DNA of 64,000 nucleotides from Streptomyces sp. CBMA29 (GCF_014596445.1 NZ_MECL01000158.1:1-64000), one strand, 5' to 3'. Counted from the first letter of the stretch, positions 10,137 through 19,795 are shown. Translations and numbers: made by a program. The notes: generated by a model not told the origin, from the sequence alone.

Positions 10137-10317
10137 TTGTCGCGCAGTTCCCCGCGCCCCTTAAAAACCCGTGGCCGGCGTCTGGACGAAAGACGGTGCG
10201 CCCCGTCAGGGGCGCGAGGAACTGCGCGAGCAACCCACCACCGGCCGGTGGTCCGGGGACGACCGAACGGCCCCGGCGGGGCGGGTGGTGACCTGCGGGC
10301 GCGTTCCCCGCGCCCCT
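10137..10317. repeat. Streptomyces-type intergenic palindromic repeat, three copies
   Basis: Three copies of a GCGCAGTTCCCCGCGCCCCT-like sequence lie in the gap between two genes: 10141-10161 (forward), 10208-10230 (inverted, reading AGGGGCGCGAGGAACTGCGCG) and a shorter forward copy at 10301-10317. The first two could pair as a 21-base stem with one mismatch. I know this as a dispersed intergenic motif in Streptomyces chromosomes. It separates the oxidoreductase stop from the convergent regulator stop, so it may act as a bidirectional terminator. Confidence 0.7.
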
Positions 10318-10330
10318 GGCGAGGTGGAGG

Positions 10331-11836
10331 TCATGGGGCGATCAGCCCCAAGGTGACGGCGCGGTCGCGGAAGGCGCGGACGGCCGCGGCATCGCGATAC
10401 GGCTCAAGGCGCCGACCGAAGTCCCGCACGTACTCGACGGCGCGAGCCGACCGCATCTCGGCGGCCTGCTGCAAGACCTCGATGCCGAGCGCACAGGCGA
10501 CGTCCACCTCCCCGAGCCCGAGGCGAGCGGAAGCGAGCACGGTGCGGCAGAAGAGCCGGCTACGGGCGTACGCGGGGGCGCGGAGCTGAAGGGAGCGCTC
10601 GGCGTGCTGCGCGGCGGCCCGGTGCAGTTGGAGGTCCCGGTGGCAGTGCCCGAACTCGTCGGCGAGCTGGGCCTCGTCGAAGAAGCGCGCCCAGGAGGGC
10701 ACTTCGTCACCGGAGCGGGCCGCGCCGAGCGAGCGTTCGGCCCGCGCGAGCGCCGCGGAACACGCGCGGATCTCGCCGAGCAGCCCGTGCCCGCGCGCCT
10801 CGGCACTGTGCAGCAGTGCCTGGACGACGGCGGGCGCGCCGGAGCCGACGCCCTGCTGGGCGACCCGGGCGAGCTGGACGGCCTCGCGGCCGTGCCCGAG
10901 GTAGACGGCCTGGCGGCTCATGGTGACGAGCACGTAGCCGCCGTAGACCCGGTCACCCGCGGCCTGCGAGAGCCGTAGCGCCTGGACGAAGTAGCGCTGC
11001 GCGAGCCCGTGCGCGCCGATGTCGTACGACGTCCATCCGGCGAGCCGGGTGAGGTCGGCGACGGAAGAGAACAGGCGGCGGCCGAGCGCCTCGCCGTAAC
11101 TGCCGCGCAGCATCGGCTCGGCCTCGTGTTCCAAGTAGCGGACGAGGGCCTGGCGGGCGTGGCCGCCGCCGTACGCGTGGTCGAGGCCGCGGAAGAGGTC
11201 GCCGACGGCGCGCAGGGCGGCGATGTCACCGGCCCCGACCTTGGCGCGGGGCGGCCCGGCCTTGGCGGCGAGCCCCGGCCCCGGCGCGGGGCCGGGCGCG
11301 GCGGACGGCGGGAGCCCCAGGGGGCCAGGCCCGCGGCTCTGCGCGGGCACCCGTACCGGCGCGGCGTCGGCGCCCCGCGCGACCCTCTCGTCGGCGCGGC
11401 CGATCAGCCAGTCGCGGCTGGGCACGACGAGCCCGGCCGCGGTGAAGGCGATCTTCCGCAACTCCGTCTGATTGCCGGTGTCCTTGCGCCACAGGCCACT
11501 GACGATGTCCACCGCCTCGTCGGGCGACCCGGCGAATTCGAGGCCCGCGTAGACCGGCGCGCACGCGTCGAGCCCGAGGTCCTGGGCGGACAGCCGGCGG
11601 CCGAGCCGTTGGGTGAAGACCTCGGCGATCAGCGCGGGCGTGGTGCCGCGTGGCTGCTGGCCGCGCAGCCAGCGGGTCACCGAGGTCTTGTCGTACCGCA
11701 GGTCGAGGCCGTGCTCTATGCCGAGCTGGTCGACCCGGCGGGCGAGCCCCGCATTGGAGAAGCCTGCCTCCGCGATCAGCGAGGCGAGTCTGCTGTTGGG
11801 ACGGGTCGGGGTTCGCTGCGTGGAACGGTCCGTCAT
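10331..11836 (-). CDS. Large HTH transcriptional regulator with TPR-like C-terminal region
   Basis: A 501-residue protein. The N-terminus has a helix-turn-helix segment of the type found in many Streptomyces regulators ([18 protein letters not shown], then [19 protein letters not shown]). A Pro/Ala/Gly-rich linker follows. The C-terminal half is alpha-helical with TPR-like spacing ([40 protein letters not shown]). The start at 11836 gives [20 protein letters not shown]; extending upstream adds unrelated residues. It is divergent from lipB with about 340 bases between. A gene of this type lies next to lipB in other Streptomyces; its target genes are unknown to me. Confidence 0.85.
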   Translation of the reverse strand: MTDRSTQRTPTRPNSRLASLIAEAGFSNAGLARRVDQLGIEHGLDLRYDKTSVTRWLRGQQPRGTTPALIAEVFTQRLGRRLSAQDLGLDACAPVYAGLEFAGSPDEAVDIVSGLWRKDTGNQTELRKIAFTAAGLVVPSRDWLIGRADERVARGADAAPVRVPAQSRGPGPLGLPPSAAPGPAPGPGLAAKAGPPRAKVGAGDIAALRAVGDLFRGLDHAYGGGHARQALVRYLEHEAEPMLRGSYGEALGRRLFSSVADLTRLAGWTSYDIGAHGLAQRYFVQALRLSQAAGDRVYGGYVLVTMSRQAVYLGHGREAVQLARVAQQGVGSGAPAVVQALLHSAEARGHGLLGEIRACSAALARAERSLGAARSGDEVPSWARFFDEAQLADEFGHCHRDLQLHRAAAQHAERSLQLRAPAYARSRLFCRTVLASARLGLGEVDVACALGIEVLQQAAEMRSARAVEYVRDFGRRLEPYRDAAAVRAFRDRAVTLGLIAP

Positions 11837-12172
11837 CGGCAGTGCGGTCCACTTCCTGGGACTGGGGAGGTACCGGAACGGCGTGAATGTAACGGCCGGT
11901 ACCGGGAAGCTCACCGTAAGACCTCGTTATTCGCCCGAATGGGCGATAAGGACCCCCAAGGGTCGGTAAACCTCCCCGATCGGTCGAGAGCGTCGTGCTA
12001 TGGCACCGCCCTCAAGCCCTGCCCCCGGGCCGGAAGGTCCGGGGGGTTCGGCCGGGAGGTCCCGCCGGAAGGTCCCGCCGGGAGGTTCGGCCCCGCTCGG
12101 GCCCCACCGACCCGCCGCCGTACAGTGGCAGAGGCGCGAAACAAGCACCGCCGGGCACGCAGAGGAGTGGTC
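11837..12172. other. Divergent intergenic region between the regulator and lipB
   Basis: About 336 bases without a supported gene. Around 12030-12100 it holds imperfect direct repeats of a GGAAGGTCC / GGGAGGTTCGGCC unit. It should contain both divergent promoters. The ribosome-binding site GAGGAG for lipB lies at 12162-12167. Confidence 0.5.
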
Positions 12173-13042
12173 ATGGGGTTTCCGCAGGACGCCGCGCGGA
12201 CGGACGAGCTGCGCTTCGTCCACCTGGGGTTCGGGGCCGACGCCGTCGAGTACACCGAGGCGTGGCAGGAACAGCGCCGGGTGCACGCCGCACGCGTCGA
12301 GGACGAGATCCCCGACACCTGCCTGCTCCTCGAACACCCCCCGGTCTACACGGCGGGACGCCGTACGACCGACAGCGAGCGCCCGCTGGACGGCACCCCC
12401 GTGGTCGACGTCGACCGCGGCGGCAAGATCACCTGGCACGGCCCCGGCCAGCTCGTCGGCTACCCGATCGTGAAGCTGCCGCGCCCGGTCGACGTGGTCG
12501 CGCACGTACGCCGTCTGGAGGAGGCGCTGATCAGGACGTGCGCCGAATTCGGTCTGGAGACCACGCGCGTGGAGGGCCGCAGCGGGGTGTGGGTCCTGGG
12601 CGACCCGGTGGCGGACCGCCCGGCGGTCAGCGGCCTGACCCTCGACCTCGCCCCGCGGGTGGAAGCGGGCTCCTCCTCCCCGAGGGGGGGCGAGGTGGGC
12701 CCCTCCTCGTCGAAGGGGGGCGAGGAGGGAGAGTTCGACCCGCGGCTGAACGGCCCCGAGTACGCGCCCTCCAACGCCGGACAGCGCCGCGAGGACCGCA
12801 AGCTCGCCGCGATCGGCATCCGCGTCGCCAAGGGCGTGACGATGCACGGCTTCGCGATGAACTGCGACCCGGACAACACCTGGTTCGACCGGATCGTGCC
12901 CTGCGGCATCCGCGACGCGGGCGTCACTTCGCTCTCCAACGAACTGGGCCGCGACATCGGCGTCACCGAGGTGCTGCCGGTGCTGGAACGGCACCTGGCG
13001 GATGTCCTGGGCGCGGTCGTACCGCTGCCGCGGGCCGTATAG
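12173..13042 (+). CDS. lipB: Lipoyl(octanoyl) transferase
   Basis: Transfers octanoyl from acyl carrier protein to the lipoyl-domain lysine, the first step of lipoate synthesis. The 289-residue protein shows [31 protein letters not shown], the lysine-containing block [19 protein letters not shown] and the active-site cysteine block [13 protein letters not shown] hydrophilic insert of about 50 residues ([20 protein letters not shown] and on) separates [10 protein letters not shown] from RKLAAIG. It is partly encoded by a direct repeat at 12672-12726. ATG 12173 is set by GAGGAG 5 bases upstream. lipA follows 168 bases downstream. Confidence 0.95.
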   Translation: MGFPQDAARTDELRFVHLGFGADAVEYTEAWQEQRRVHAARVEDEIPDTCLLLEHPPVYTAGRRTTDSERPLDGTPVVDVDRGGKITWHGPGQLVGYPIVKLPRPVDVVAHVRRLEEALIRTCAEFGLETTRVEGRSGVWVLGDPVADRPAVSGLTLDLAPRVEAGSSSPRGGEVGPSSSKGGEEGEFDPRLNGPEYAPSNAGQRREDRKLAAIGIRVAKGVTMHGFAMNCDPDNTWFDRIVPCGIRDAGVTSLSNELGRDIGVTEVLPVLERHLADVLGAVVPLPRAV

Positions 13043-13210
13043 CCGGGGCCGGTGGCCGTACCGCCGAGCCTCGGCGGTAGCAGGTTCCCGGCCGGGAATG
13101 CGGCTACGACACGGCTGGTTGCTTCCAGAGGAAGCCGCACGGATCAAGCCGTACGAATCACGGGCGTACTCTGGTGTTCGCCGAAGAATCGAAGCTTTAG
13201 GGAGCCGGTC

Positions 13211-14200
13211 GTGTCCGCAGTCGCACCCGACGGACGCAAGATGCTGCGCCTGGAGGTCCGCAACAGCCAGACCCCCATCGAGCGCAAGCCCGAGTGGATC
13301 AAGACCCGCGCCAAGATGGGCCCCGAGTACACCCAGATGCAGAAACTCGTGAAGAGCGAGGGGCTGCACACGGTGTGCCAGGAGGCCGGCTGTCCCAACA
13401 TCTACGAATGCTGGGAGGACCGCGAGGCGACCTTCCTCATCGGCGGCGACCAGTGCACCCGGCGCTGCGACTTCTGCCAGATCGACACCGGCAAGCCGCA
13501 GGCGCTCGACCGTGACGAACCGCGCCGCGTCGGCGAGTCCGTCGTCACGATGGACCTCAACTACGCCACGATCACCGGTGTCGCCCGCGACGACCTGGAG
13601 GACGGCGGCTCCTGGCTGTACGCGGAGACCGTCCGGCAGATCCACGCCATGACGGCGGCGCGCGAGGCCGGCCGCACCAAGGTCGAACTGCTCATCCCCG
13701 ACTTCAACGCCGAGCCCGCGCAGCTCGCCGAGGTCTTCGGCTCCCGCCCCGAGGTGCTCGCGCACAACGTCGAGACGGTGCCGCGGATCTTCAAGCGGAT
13801 CCGCCCCGGCTTCCGCTACGAGCGCTCGCTCGAAGTGATCACCCGCGCCCGCGAGGCCGGTCTGGTCACCAAGTCCAACCTGATCCTGGGCATGGGCGAG
13901 GAGCGCGAGGAGATCAGCCAGGCGCTCCAGGACCTGCACGACGCGGGCTGCGAGCTGATCACCATCACGCAGTACCTGCGGCCGTCCGTACGGCACCACC
14001 CCGTGGAGCGCTGGGTGAAGCCCGCGGAGTTCGTGGAGCTGAAGGAGGAGGCCGAGGAGATCGGCTACGCGGGCATCATGTCCGGGCCGCTGGTCCGCTC
14101 CTCGTACCGCGCCGGGCGGCTCTTCCAGCAGGCCGTCGACAAGCGGCTGCGGGAGGGCGAGCGGCTGGCCATGGGGCCGGTGGCGGCGCCCTCCGTATGA
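13211..14200 (+). CDS. lipA: Lipoyl synthase (radical SAM)
   Basis: Inserts two sulfurs into the octanoyl chain. The radical-SAM cluster motif is CTRRCDFCQ. The auxiliary-cluster cysteines are in the upstream block [14 protein letters not shown]. Other family blocks are [20 protein letters not shown] and the C-terminal [11 protein letters not shown]. The 329-residue length is normal. GTG 13211 follows a purine-rich stretch (AGGGAGCCGGTC) and gives [20 protein letters not shown]. With lipB it provides the cofactor for the 2-oxoacid dehydrogenase complexes whose genes lie just upstream. Confidence 0.97.
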   Translation: MSAVAPDGRKMLRLEVRNSQTPIERKPEWIKTRAKMGPEYTQMQKLVKSEGLHTVCQEAGCPNIYECWEDREATFLIGGDQCTRRCDFCQIDTGKPQALDRDEPRRVGESVVTMDLNYATITGVARDDLEDGGSWLYAETVRQIHAMTAAREAGRTKVELLIPDFNAEPAQLAEVFGSRPEVLAHNVETVPRIFKRIRPGFRYERSLEVITRAREAGLVTKSNLILGMGEEREEISQALQDLHDAGCELITITQYLRPSVRHHPVERWVKPAEFVELKEEAEEIGYAGIMSGPLVRSSYRAGRLFQQAVDKRLREGERLAMGPVAAPSV

Positions 14201-14204
14201 CCCC

Positions 14205-14226
14205 GGCCGTGACCCCCGTCACGGCC
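14205..14226 (+). terminator. Hairpin after lipA
   Basis: A perfect 9-base stem, GGCCGTGAC and GTCACGGCC, with loop CCCC, starts 5 bases after the lipA stop. A second GC-rich hairpin, CGCCCCGCC (14269-14277) with GGCGGGGCG (14291-14299), follows. Neither has a T run, which is usual for Streptomyces terminators. Confidence 0.7.
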
Positions 14227-14466
14227 CTGTTCCGACCCTCGTCGTGTGAGTCCGCTCACCGCCGACGACGCCCCGCCGGGCGAGTGACCTGGCGGGGCGC
14301 CGTGCTGCCGGACTGAGGCTTTCATGCGAGATTGACCGAGTGGTCACCGCCTGGTAACACATTGTGGCGACCCTGGTGTCACGCACTTCGCTCTTCCGGT
14401 TCCCCGCGCTTGCCGCAGCACGTTCTGCGTCATGACGCGGAGCGCCGCCCCGCACCTTCCTGCTCT

Positions 14467-14504
14467 CAGCTCCCAGCTCTCAGCTCTCAGCTCTCAGCTC
14501 TCAG
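14467..14504 (+). repeat. Heptanucleotide tandem repeat (CAGCTCT)
   Basis: Four exact copies of CAGCTCT at 14474-14501, one imperfect copy before (CAGCTCC) and a partial copy after. It lies 21 bases before the following small gene, so copy-number change would alter its leader. The rest of the 14201-14524 gap holds the hairpins noted after lipA and no gene. Confidence 0.9.
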
Positions 14505-14524
14505 CCGCATATGAGGGGGACGCC

Positions 14525-14731
14525 ATGCCGTCCGAGTCCGTGCACATCCGTCCGGCCCTGGCGCTGCGCGCCGTGGAGTCCTTTCTGCTGCGCGGCGGGC
14601 AGCAGACAGCCCGCCGTAACGCCTGGGCAGCCGTCGTCGAGGACCGCCGCAGGGCCCGGGACCGGCGGGAGGCGCAGCACGAGATGGACGCCCTTGTGAG
14701 CGCCGCACGGGGAAGCGCCCTCAACGACTGA
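14525..14731 (+). CDS. Small conserved hypothetical protein (68 aa)
   Basis: A 68-residue basic protein: MPSESVHIRPALALRAVESF, then an Arg-rich helical segment (EDRRRARDRREAQHEMDALV). There is no recognised domain. A short gene in this position between lipA and the DUF4191 gene is what I expect in Streptomyces, which supports it being real. ATG 14525 is preceded by GAGGGGGACGCC. Only 31 bases separate it from the next gene, suggesting cotranscription. Confidence 0.7.
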   Translation: MPSESVHIRPALALRAVESFLLRGGQQTARRNAWAAVVEDRRRARDRREAQHEMDALVSAARGSALND

Positions 14732-14762
14732 ACGGGCACCCCCCTCGCGTATCCTGAGCGGC

Positions 14763-15452
14763 ATGGCGAGGAAGGAAACACCCGAGAACCCCGAGAATTC
14801 TGGACGACTGAAGCAGATCGTCCAGACCTACAAGATGACCAGGCAGGCCGACCCCAAGGTCGGGCTTGTCGTTGCGGCTGTGGGAATCGTCACCTTCGGT
14901 GTCATCCTCGCCCTCGGCTTCTTGATCGGTCACCCCATCTACGCAGGCATCCTTGGCTTCCTGCTGGCCTTCCTCGCGATGGCGGTCATCTTCGGCCGCC
15001 GGGCCGAGAAGGCCGCGTTCGGGCAGCTCGAAGGCAAGCCGGGCGCCGCCGCGGCCGTTCTGCAGAATGTCGGACGCGGCTGGACCGTCACCCCGGCCGT
15101 CGCGATGAACAAGAGCCAGGACGTGGTGCACCGCGCCGTCGGCAAGGCCGGTGTCGTCCTGATCGGTGAAGGCAACCCGCACCGCGTGAAGGGCCTGCTG
15201 GCCGCCGAGAAGAAGAAGGTCAACCGGGTCGTCTTCGACGTGCCGGTGCACGACTTCATCGTCGGCAACGGCCCGGACGAGCTGTCGCTGAAGAAGGTGC
15301 GTACGACGCTGCTGAAGCTGCCGCGCGTGCTGTCGGGCCCGAAGACGACCGAGGTGAACGACCGGCTGCGGGCGCTCGGGGATCTGATGAGCAACATGCC
15401 GATCCCGAAGGGCCCGATGCCCAAGGGGATGCGGATGCCGAAGGGCCGCTAG
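14763..15452 (+). CDS. DUF4191-family membrane protein
   Basis: A 229-residue protein with a charged N-terminus (LKQIVQTYKMTRQADPK) and two adjacent hydrophobic segments (VGLVVAAVGIVTFGVILAL and IYAGILGFLLAFLAMAVIFG). A soluble C-terminal part follows, ending in repeated PKGP/PKGM/PKGR motifs. This matches the actinobacterial DUF4191 family of unknown function, normally found between lipA and glnA. The stop codon lies within a 9-base tandem repeat. Confidence 0.9.
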   Translation: MARKETPENPENSGRLKQIVQTYKMTRQADPKVGLVVAAVGIVTFGVILALGFLIGHPIYAGILGFLLAFLAMAVIFGRRAEKAAFGQLEGKPGAAAAVLQNVGRGWTVTPAVAMNKSQDVVHRAVGKAGVVLIGEGNPHRVKGLLAAEKKKVNRVVFDVPVHDFIVGNGPDELSLKKVRTTLLKLPRVLSGPKTTEVNDRLRALGDLMSNMPIPKGPMPKGMRMPKGR

Positions 15453-15475
15453 GGCCGCTAGGGCCGCTAGGGCCG
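15442..15475 (+). repeat. Nine-base tandem repeat over the DUF4191 stop codon
   Basis: The unit AGGGCCGCT occurs three times and then partially (15442-15450, 15451-15459, 15460-15468, 15469-15475). The TAG stop at 15450-15452 is formed by the junction of the first two units, so unit loss would keep a stop codon in place. Confidence 0.9.
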
Positions 15476-15485
15476 ACGAACGGAG

Positions 15486-15518
15486 AGGGGTTCAGGGGAC
15501 GACGTCCCCTGAACCCCT
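15486..15518. terminator. Bidirectional terminator between convergent genes
   Basis: A perfect 14-base stem (AGGGGTTCAGGGGA pairing with TCCCCTGAACCCCT, 5-base loop) lies 33 bases after the DUF4191 stop. It is directly against the stop of the convergent RDD gene. It can terminate both transcripts. Confidence 0.85.
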
Positions 15519-15521
15519 TTG

Positions 15522-15989
15522 TCAGATCCGCACCTGCACGGACTTGGCGGCCTTGTCGTGCAGGCCGCGGGTGTCGCGGTCCCAGATGACGGCGGGGACG
15601 ACGAGCAGCAGCAGCGCCGTACGGATGACGACGGCGACGGCTCCCAGACGGCCGCCGTCGAGGCGTACGACGCGCAGGCCCATCAGCCGCTTGCCCAGGG
15701 TGGTGCCGACGGTCAGCAGCAGGACGACGCTGACCACGCCGAAGACGACGAGTGTCCAGGTATTGGACTTGCCGGCGTCACGGTGCGCGATCAGGCCGTA
15801 TGCGATCAGCAGGCAGAGGAACCAGTCGATGAACAGCGCCACGACGCGGCGCCCCACCGGCGCGATGGAACCCGGCCCGTTCTCCGGCAGTCCGAGGCGC
15901 TGCCCGCGGTAGCCGAACTCCACGCCCATCTGCTCGGCGGCGGCACCCGGGCCCGACAGCCACGATCCGATTGCATCCCTGTTGTCCAC
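15522..15989 (-). CDS. RDD-family membrane protein
   Basis: A 155-residue protein. The hydrophilic N-terminus (MDNRDAIGSWLSGPG) leads to the RDD signature region VGRRVVALFIDWFLCLLIAY. A second membrane segment follows (TWTLVVFGVVSVVLLLTVGT), then TLGKRLMGLRVVRLDGG and a third hydrophobic stretch. The family is poorly characterised. The gene is divergent from glnA with about 240 bases between. Confidence 0.9.
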   Translation of the reverse strand: MDNRDAIGSWLSGPGAAAEQMGVEFGYRGQRLGLPENGPGSIAPVGRRVVALFIDWFLCLLIAYGLIAHRDAGKSNTWTLVVFGVVSVVLLLTVGTTLGKRLMGLRVVRLDGGRLGAVAVVIRTALLLLVVPAVIWDRDTRGLHDKAAKSVQVRI

Positions 15990-16098
15990 CCGTCCACGGT
16001 AACCCGGCGCCGTCCGCGGCCCTACAGCGCGGTCGCGGACGGCGCCTTGCGGACGGCCACCCGTACGGCGCTGCCCGGGTGTCGCCCCGGCGTCGCGG

Positions 16099-16136
16099 TT
16101 AACGCCTCGGAAACAAATGGGTCATGCTGGAGAAAT
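16099..16136 (+). promoter_or_regulatory. GlnR operator upstream of glnA
   Basis: The series TTAAC, 6 bases, GAAAC, 6 bases, GTCAT, 6 bases, GAAAT fits the Streptomyces GlnR box pattern (gTnAc-n6-GaAAc repeated with n6 spacing). It lies about 95 bases before the glnA start, as expected for nitrogen control of glutamine synthetase. Confidence 0.8.
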
Positions 16137-16230
16137 CCCTGATCCCTATGGTCGGGGCAGTGTGCGCCACCGCACTGGCGCGCCTCGAGTTGCCAACCCG
16201 ACCCGTGGGGCCGGGCCTAGGAGGAGTGGG

Positions 16231-17640
16231 ATGTTCCAGAACGCCGACGACGTCAACCGGTTCATTACGGACGAGGACGTCAAGTTCGTCGACGTCCGGT
16301 TCTGTGACCTGCCCGGCGTCATGCAGCACTTCACGGTCCCGGTCTCGACGTTCGACCCGACCGATGAGCTTGCTTTCGACGGCTCGTCGATCCGCGGCTT
16401 CCAGGCCATCCACGAGTCGGACATGGCGCTGCGCGCCGACCTCTCGACGGCCCGCGTGGACCCGTTCCGCCGGGACAAGACGCTCAACATCAACTTCTTC
16501 ATCCACGACCCGATCACCGGCGAGGCGTACAGCCGTGACCCGCGGAACGTGGCGAAGAAGGCCGAGGCGTACCTCGCCTCCACCGGCGTCGCCGACACCG
16601 CGTACTTCGGCCCCGAGGCCGAGTTCTACGTCTTCGACAGCGTCCGCTTCCAGACCTCGGCGAACGAGTCCTTCTACCACATCGACTCCGAGGCCGCGGC
16701 CTGGAACACCGGTGCGGTCGAGGACAACCGCGGCTACAAGGTCCGTTACAAGGGCGGCTATTTCCCGGCCCCGCCGGTCGACCACTTCGCCGACCTGCGC
16801 GCCGAGATCTCCCTCCAGTTGGAGGCATCTGGCCTCCAGGTCGAGCGCCAGCACCACGAGGTGGGCACCGCGGGCCAGGCGGAGATCAACTACAAGTTCA
16901 ACACGCTGCTCGCCGCGGCCGACGACCTGATGCTCTTCAAGTACATCGTGAAGAACGTCGCGTGGCGCAACAACAAGACCGCGACCTTCATGCCCAAGCC
17001 GATCTTCGGTGACAACGGCTCCGGCATGCACGTCCACCAGTCGCTGTGGCAGGGCGGCACGCCGCTCTTCTACGACGAGCAGGGTTACGCGGGCCTGTCC
17101 GACATCGCCCGCTACTACATCGGCGGCATCCTCAAGCACGCGCCGTCGCTGCTCGCCTTCACCAACCCGACGGTGAACTCGTACCACCGCCTGGTCCCCG
17201 GCTTCGAGGCCCCGGTCAACCTGGTCTACTCGCAGCGCAACCGGTCCGCCGCGATGCGCATCCCGATCACGGGTTCCAACCCGAAGGCCAAGCGCGTCGA
17301 ATTCCGCGCCCCGGACCCGTCCTCGAACCCGTACCTCGCCTTCTCCGCCCTCCTCCTCGCGGGCCTCGACGGCGTCAAGAACAAGATCGAGCCCGCCGAG
17401 CCGATCGACAAGGACCTCTACGAGCTCGCCCCCGAGGAGCACGCGGGCGTCCCCCAGGTCCCGACCTCCCTCCCCGCCGTCCTCGACGCCCTCGAGGCCG
17501 ACAACGAATACCTCCAGGCCGGCGGCGTCTTCACCTCCGACCTGATCGACACCTGGATCGACTACAAGCGCACCGCCGAAATCGCCCCGATCCAGCTCCG
17601 CCCGCACCCCCACGAGTTCGAGCTGTACTTCGACATCTAA
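16231..17640 (+). CDS. glnA: Glutamine synthetase, type I
   Basis: ATP-dependent synthesis of glutamine from glutamate and ammonia. The 469 residues are typical of GSI. The motif [17 protein letters not shown] lies near the N-terminus, [11 protein letters not shown] in the ATP/substrate region, and [10 protein letters not shown] and [20 protein letters not shown] follow. The C-terminal adenylylation loop reads DLYELAPEE, with the tyrosine conserved. GAGGAG lies just upstream of ATG 16231. The GlnR box further upstream indicates nitrogen regulation, and the tyrosine suggests GlnE-dependent adenylylation. Confidence 0.98.
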   Translation: MFQNADDVNRFITDEDVKFVDVRFCDLPGVMQHFTVPVSTFDPTDELAFDGSSIRGFQAIHESDMALRADLSTARVDPFRRDKTLNINFFIHDPITGEAYSRDPRNVAKKAEAYLASTGVADTAYFGPEAEFYVFDSVRFQTSANESFYHIDSEAAAWNTGAVEDNRGYKVRYKGGYFPAPPVDHFADLRAEISLQLEASGLQVERQHHEVGTAGQAEINYKFNTLLAAADDLMLFKYIVKNVAWRNNKTATFMPKPIFGDNGSGMHVHQSLWQGGTPLFYDEQGYAGLSDIARYYIGGILKHAPSLLAFTNPTVNSYHRLVPGFEAPVNLVYSQRNRSAAMRIPITGSNPKAKRVEFRAPDPSSNPYLAFSALLLAGLDGVKNKIEPAEPIDKDLYELAPEEHAGVPQVPTSLPAVLDALEADNEYLQAGGVFTSDLIDTWIDYKRTAEIAPIQLRPHPHEFELYFDI

Positions 17641-17968
17641 ACCGCGGGTGCCGCCTACGTGCGGCAACCCATGCCGGATGCGCTGGAGCCCCGCCACCTC
17701 CCCTGCCGGAGTGTGACGGGGCTCCCGCGCGTCGCCCAACTGTGTGCCTGCCGCGGGTCACCGTCCCGCAGCCCGCGTTCATGGGGGGTCTTGTCGGCGT
17801 TGGCCGCAGCCCCCCTGCCGCCACGCCATCGGGTGGCGCGGCTCAGCCACGCGGGTGACAGCGGGCGCTGCGGGCTGCTGCTGGGCGGGGCCGGTGCGCC
17901 AGGATCAGTGCCGCCACCGTCTCCGGCGGGCTGCGCATCGACCACGGCTGTTCGAGGAGTCCCATCCC
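17641..17968. other. Intergenic region after glnA
   Basis: No gene is supported. A short hairpin, TGCCGC with GCGGCA (17648-17665), directly follows glnA and may terminate it. The rest is GC-rich sequence with the promoter of the next secreted-protein gene. This gap marks the change from conserved gene order to accessory DNA. Confidence 0.5.
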
Positions 17969-18493
17969 ATGCGTTCACGCGTCATCGCCATCATGGCCGC
18001 AGCGGCCGCGGCCACCGCGGCACTCGCGCAACCCGCCCACGCCGCCCCGGTCGTCGACGGGGTCTACCGTTTCGCGGCGCTCAAGGACGGCATGTGCCTG
18101 ATCTGGCCCAAAACGAAGGCGAGCATCGGCATGGTGTCGCTGGGCGCCTGCACGGACACCGCCTCCACCTCGGCGAACTGGCAGGTACGGCAACGCCCCA
18201 ACGGAACCATGGAAGTCTCCACACCGGGCTCGGCCCCGCGCACCTGCCTGAACCTGACGACGGACTACCACGTAAAGGTCACCGACAACTGCTCCGACAC
18301 ATACGCCGAGTGGACCGTCTCCTACGGCTCCGCAGGCCCCGACAGCGTCGTCTGGGCCGACATCGAGCACACCCCCAGCGATCACTCCAACTCATGGGGA
18401 AAACTCGTCGACAGCCCAGACGTCACCGGCCGAATCGTGGTGCGGCAAGCCCCCATCGACCCCCACTACTGGGCACTGCAGCCGGCCAGCTAG
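17969..18493 (+). CDS. Secreted protein, ricin-type beta-trefoil-like
   Basis: A 174-residue protein with a clear Sec signal peptide (MRSRVIAIMAAAAAATAALA, then QPAHAAP with likely cleavage after AHA). The mature part has Cys-containing, Trp-rich repeats (GMCLIWPKTKASIGMVSLGAC, RTCLNLTTDYHVKVTDNC) spaced as in ricin-type carbohydrate-binding folds, but the Q-x-W signature is weak. Function is unknown; sugar binding is a guess from fold-like spacing. ATG 17969 is set by the signal peptide. Confidence 0.75.
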   Translation: MRSRVIAIMAAAAAATAALAQPAHAAPVVDGVYRFAALKDGMCLIWPKTKASIGMVSLGACTDTASTSANWQVRQRPNGTMEVSTPGSAPRTCLNLTTDYHVKVTDNCSDTYAEWTVSYGSAGPDSVVWADIEHTPSDHSNSWGKLVDSPDVTGRIVVRQAPIDPHYWALQPAS

Positions 18494-18760
18494 GACCTTC
18501 AGCCCGATCACCCTGGCGAGGACCGATTGCACGGAATAAGGCCAGCGGGCCAACTTGGTTGGTGCGCCAACGATTCCGCGGGGGCCCGTCTCAGCGATGT
18601 ACTGAGCGAGGTCGAAGACGAGGCTGTCGTCGATGGCGTCCAAGTTCGCCACGTGTACTTCCAAGCCGTGGGCCTTGAGCAACCGCCCAGCAGGATTGCG
18701 CCAGTTGGTTGGAGCGCCGGTCCGCGGGGAAGTCGGGGTTCAGCCGGATGATCGCCGTGC
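18494..18760 (-). pseudogene. Possible decayed gene
   Basis: The minus strand reads sensibly in two frames that would join by a frameshift near 18690: IIRLNPDFPADRRSNQLAQ, then LLKAHGLEVHVANLDAIDDS and VFDLAQYIAETGPRGIVGAP. There is no proper start and the 3' part runs into the end of the neighbouring secreted-protein gene. I do not recognise the family. It may be the remnant of a gene broken when accessory DNA arrived. Confidence 0.3.
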
Positions 18761-18868
18761 CGGTTCAACGGTCGTCCGTCGACACGACCGCCGATCGCGA
18801 TGCCGATGGACGTGAACTCCAATAAGAACGACTGAGCCACACGCCTTCTCGTCTCGCTCGGTGCAGTA

Positions 18869-19795
18869 TCAGGTCCGTGCGCTCGTCGCTGTGGAGCGGA
18901 GGATCTGCGCCACGGCACTCGATCGTATTCCACGGACGTGAAGGGGCCAGGCGGTAGGTGCGTCGGATACGAGAGCGTTTTCGTCTCTGACCTGTAGATC
19001 GGTAGCGACCTCGAACCAGACGATCTTGCCGGAGGGACACGGTGTGACGTCCCAGTCCGCGGCCAGAGCCTCCACTAGTTGCAGCCCTCGCCCGGACTCG
19101 TCATCCGCTCCGGCCTGCCGACGCTGCGGCAGATCGTCCGCGCAGTCGGTTACTTCGACTCGTACACGGATCCGTGTCCACCGGACGCATACCGCACACG
19201 GTGCGCGGGAGTACGTGACGGCGTTGGCGATGACCTCGTCGGCGAGCAGCGCCAGGTCGGCCAAGACGCTCTCGGAGACCGAGACGCTCGAACGACGCAC
19301 CACATCCACTACCTGTCGACGAGCCTCTACGACGCCTTGGGCCGTGGGCAACACCCTGAAGTCGAAAGGTTCAGGATCGCCCTTGAAATTGGGCATGTGA
19401 GTCTCACTTCGCTTCCTGTCCCCGCCCTTTTCGGCGGGCCTCCATAGCTTCTGGCCCGGACCGGACTCTGCGTCCACCAGAGCTGCCGCTATCGCCGCAA
19501 GCAACTCATCGGCGAAGACAAAGGCTCGGCCCGAAGCAGGCGCGGTGAGCCAGTAGGGGCCTGGCGGCGCAGAGCGATCCGCGGGCGGGAGAGGAAGACT
19601 TTCCGCCGGACTGTGTACACAGATGCCGGGAATATTCCGGCCAGTTACAGATCCGGTTGGCACAAAAAAGTACAGCGCCTTTTCAGCGGGGCTCACCAGC
19701 ACCGGGCCCGGTCTGCGCAGCCTCCTGAGCACAGCGAGACCGATAAACCTGGCAACACGTATAGCGTCTCGGGCTTTCGTGGTGCGCCGGGGCAT
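18869..19795 (-). CDS. ATP-binding protein, anti-sigma / GHKL ATPase type
   Basis: A 308-residue protein. The C-terminal half is a GHKL ATPase of the RsbW/SpoIIAB-like class common in Streptomyces. It has the N-box LALLADEVIANAVTYS, the G1 block VEVTDCADDLP and the G2 block DESGRGLQLVEALAADWDV. The N-terminal 140 residues (with GPYWLTAPASGRAFVFADEL) are not a domain I recognise and may be a sensor or partner-binding part. The start at 19795 gives MPRRTTKARDAIRVARFIGL. It lies downstream of the HAD gene on the same strand. Confidence 0.8.
   Translation of the reverse strand: MPRRTTKARDAIRVARFIGLAVLRRLRRPGPVLVSPAEKALYFFVPTGSVTGRNIPGICVHSPAESLPLPPADRSAPPGPYWLTAPASGRAFVFADELLAAIAAALVDAESGPGQKLWRPAEKGGDRKRSETHMPNFKGDPEPFDFRVLPTAQGVVEARRQVVDVVRRSSVSVSESVLADLALLADEVIANAVTYSRAPCAVCVRWTRIRVRVEVTDCADDLPQRRQAGADDESGRGLQLVEALAADWDVTPCPSGKIVWFEVATDLQVRDENALVSDAPTAWPLHVRGIRSSAVAQILRSTATSART

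Noticed and set aside
11009-12172. Extended N-terminus of lipB running back into the regulator gene
   Set aside because: It is antisense to the regulator, and a good ribosome-binding site and conserved N-terminus place the start at 12173.
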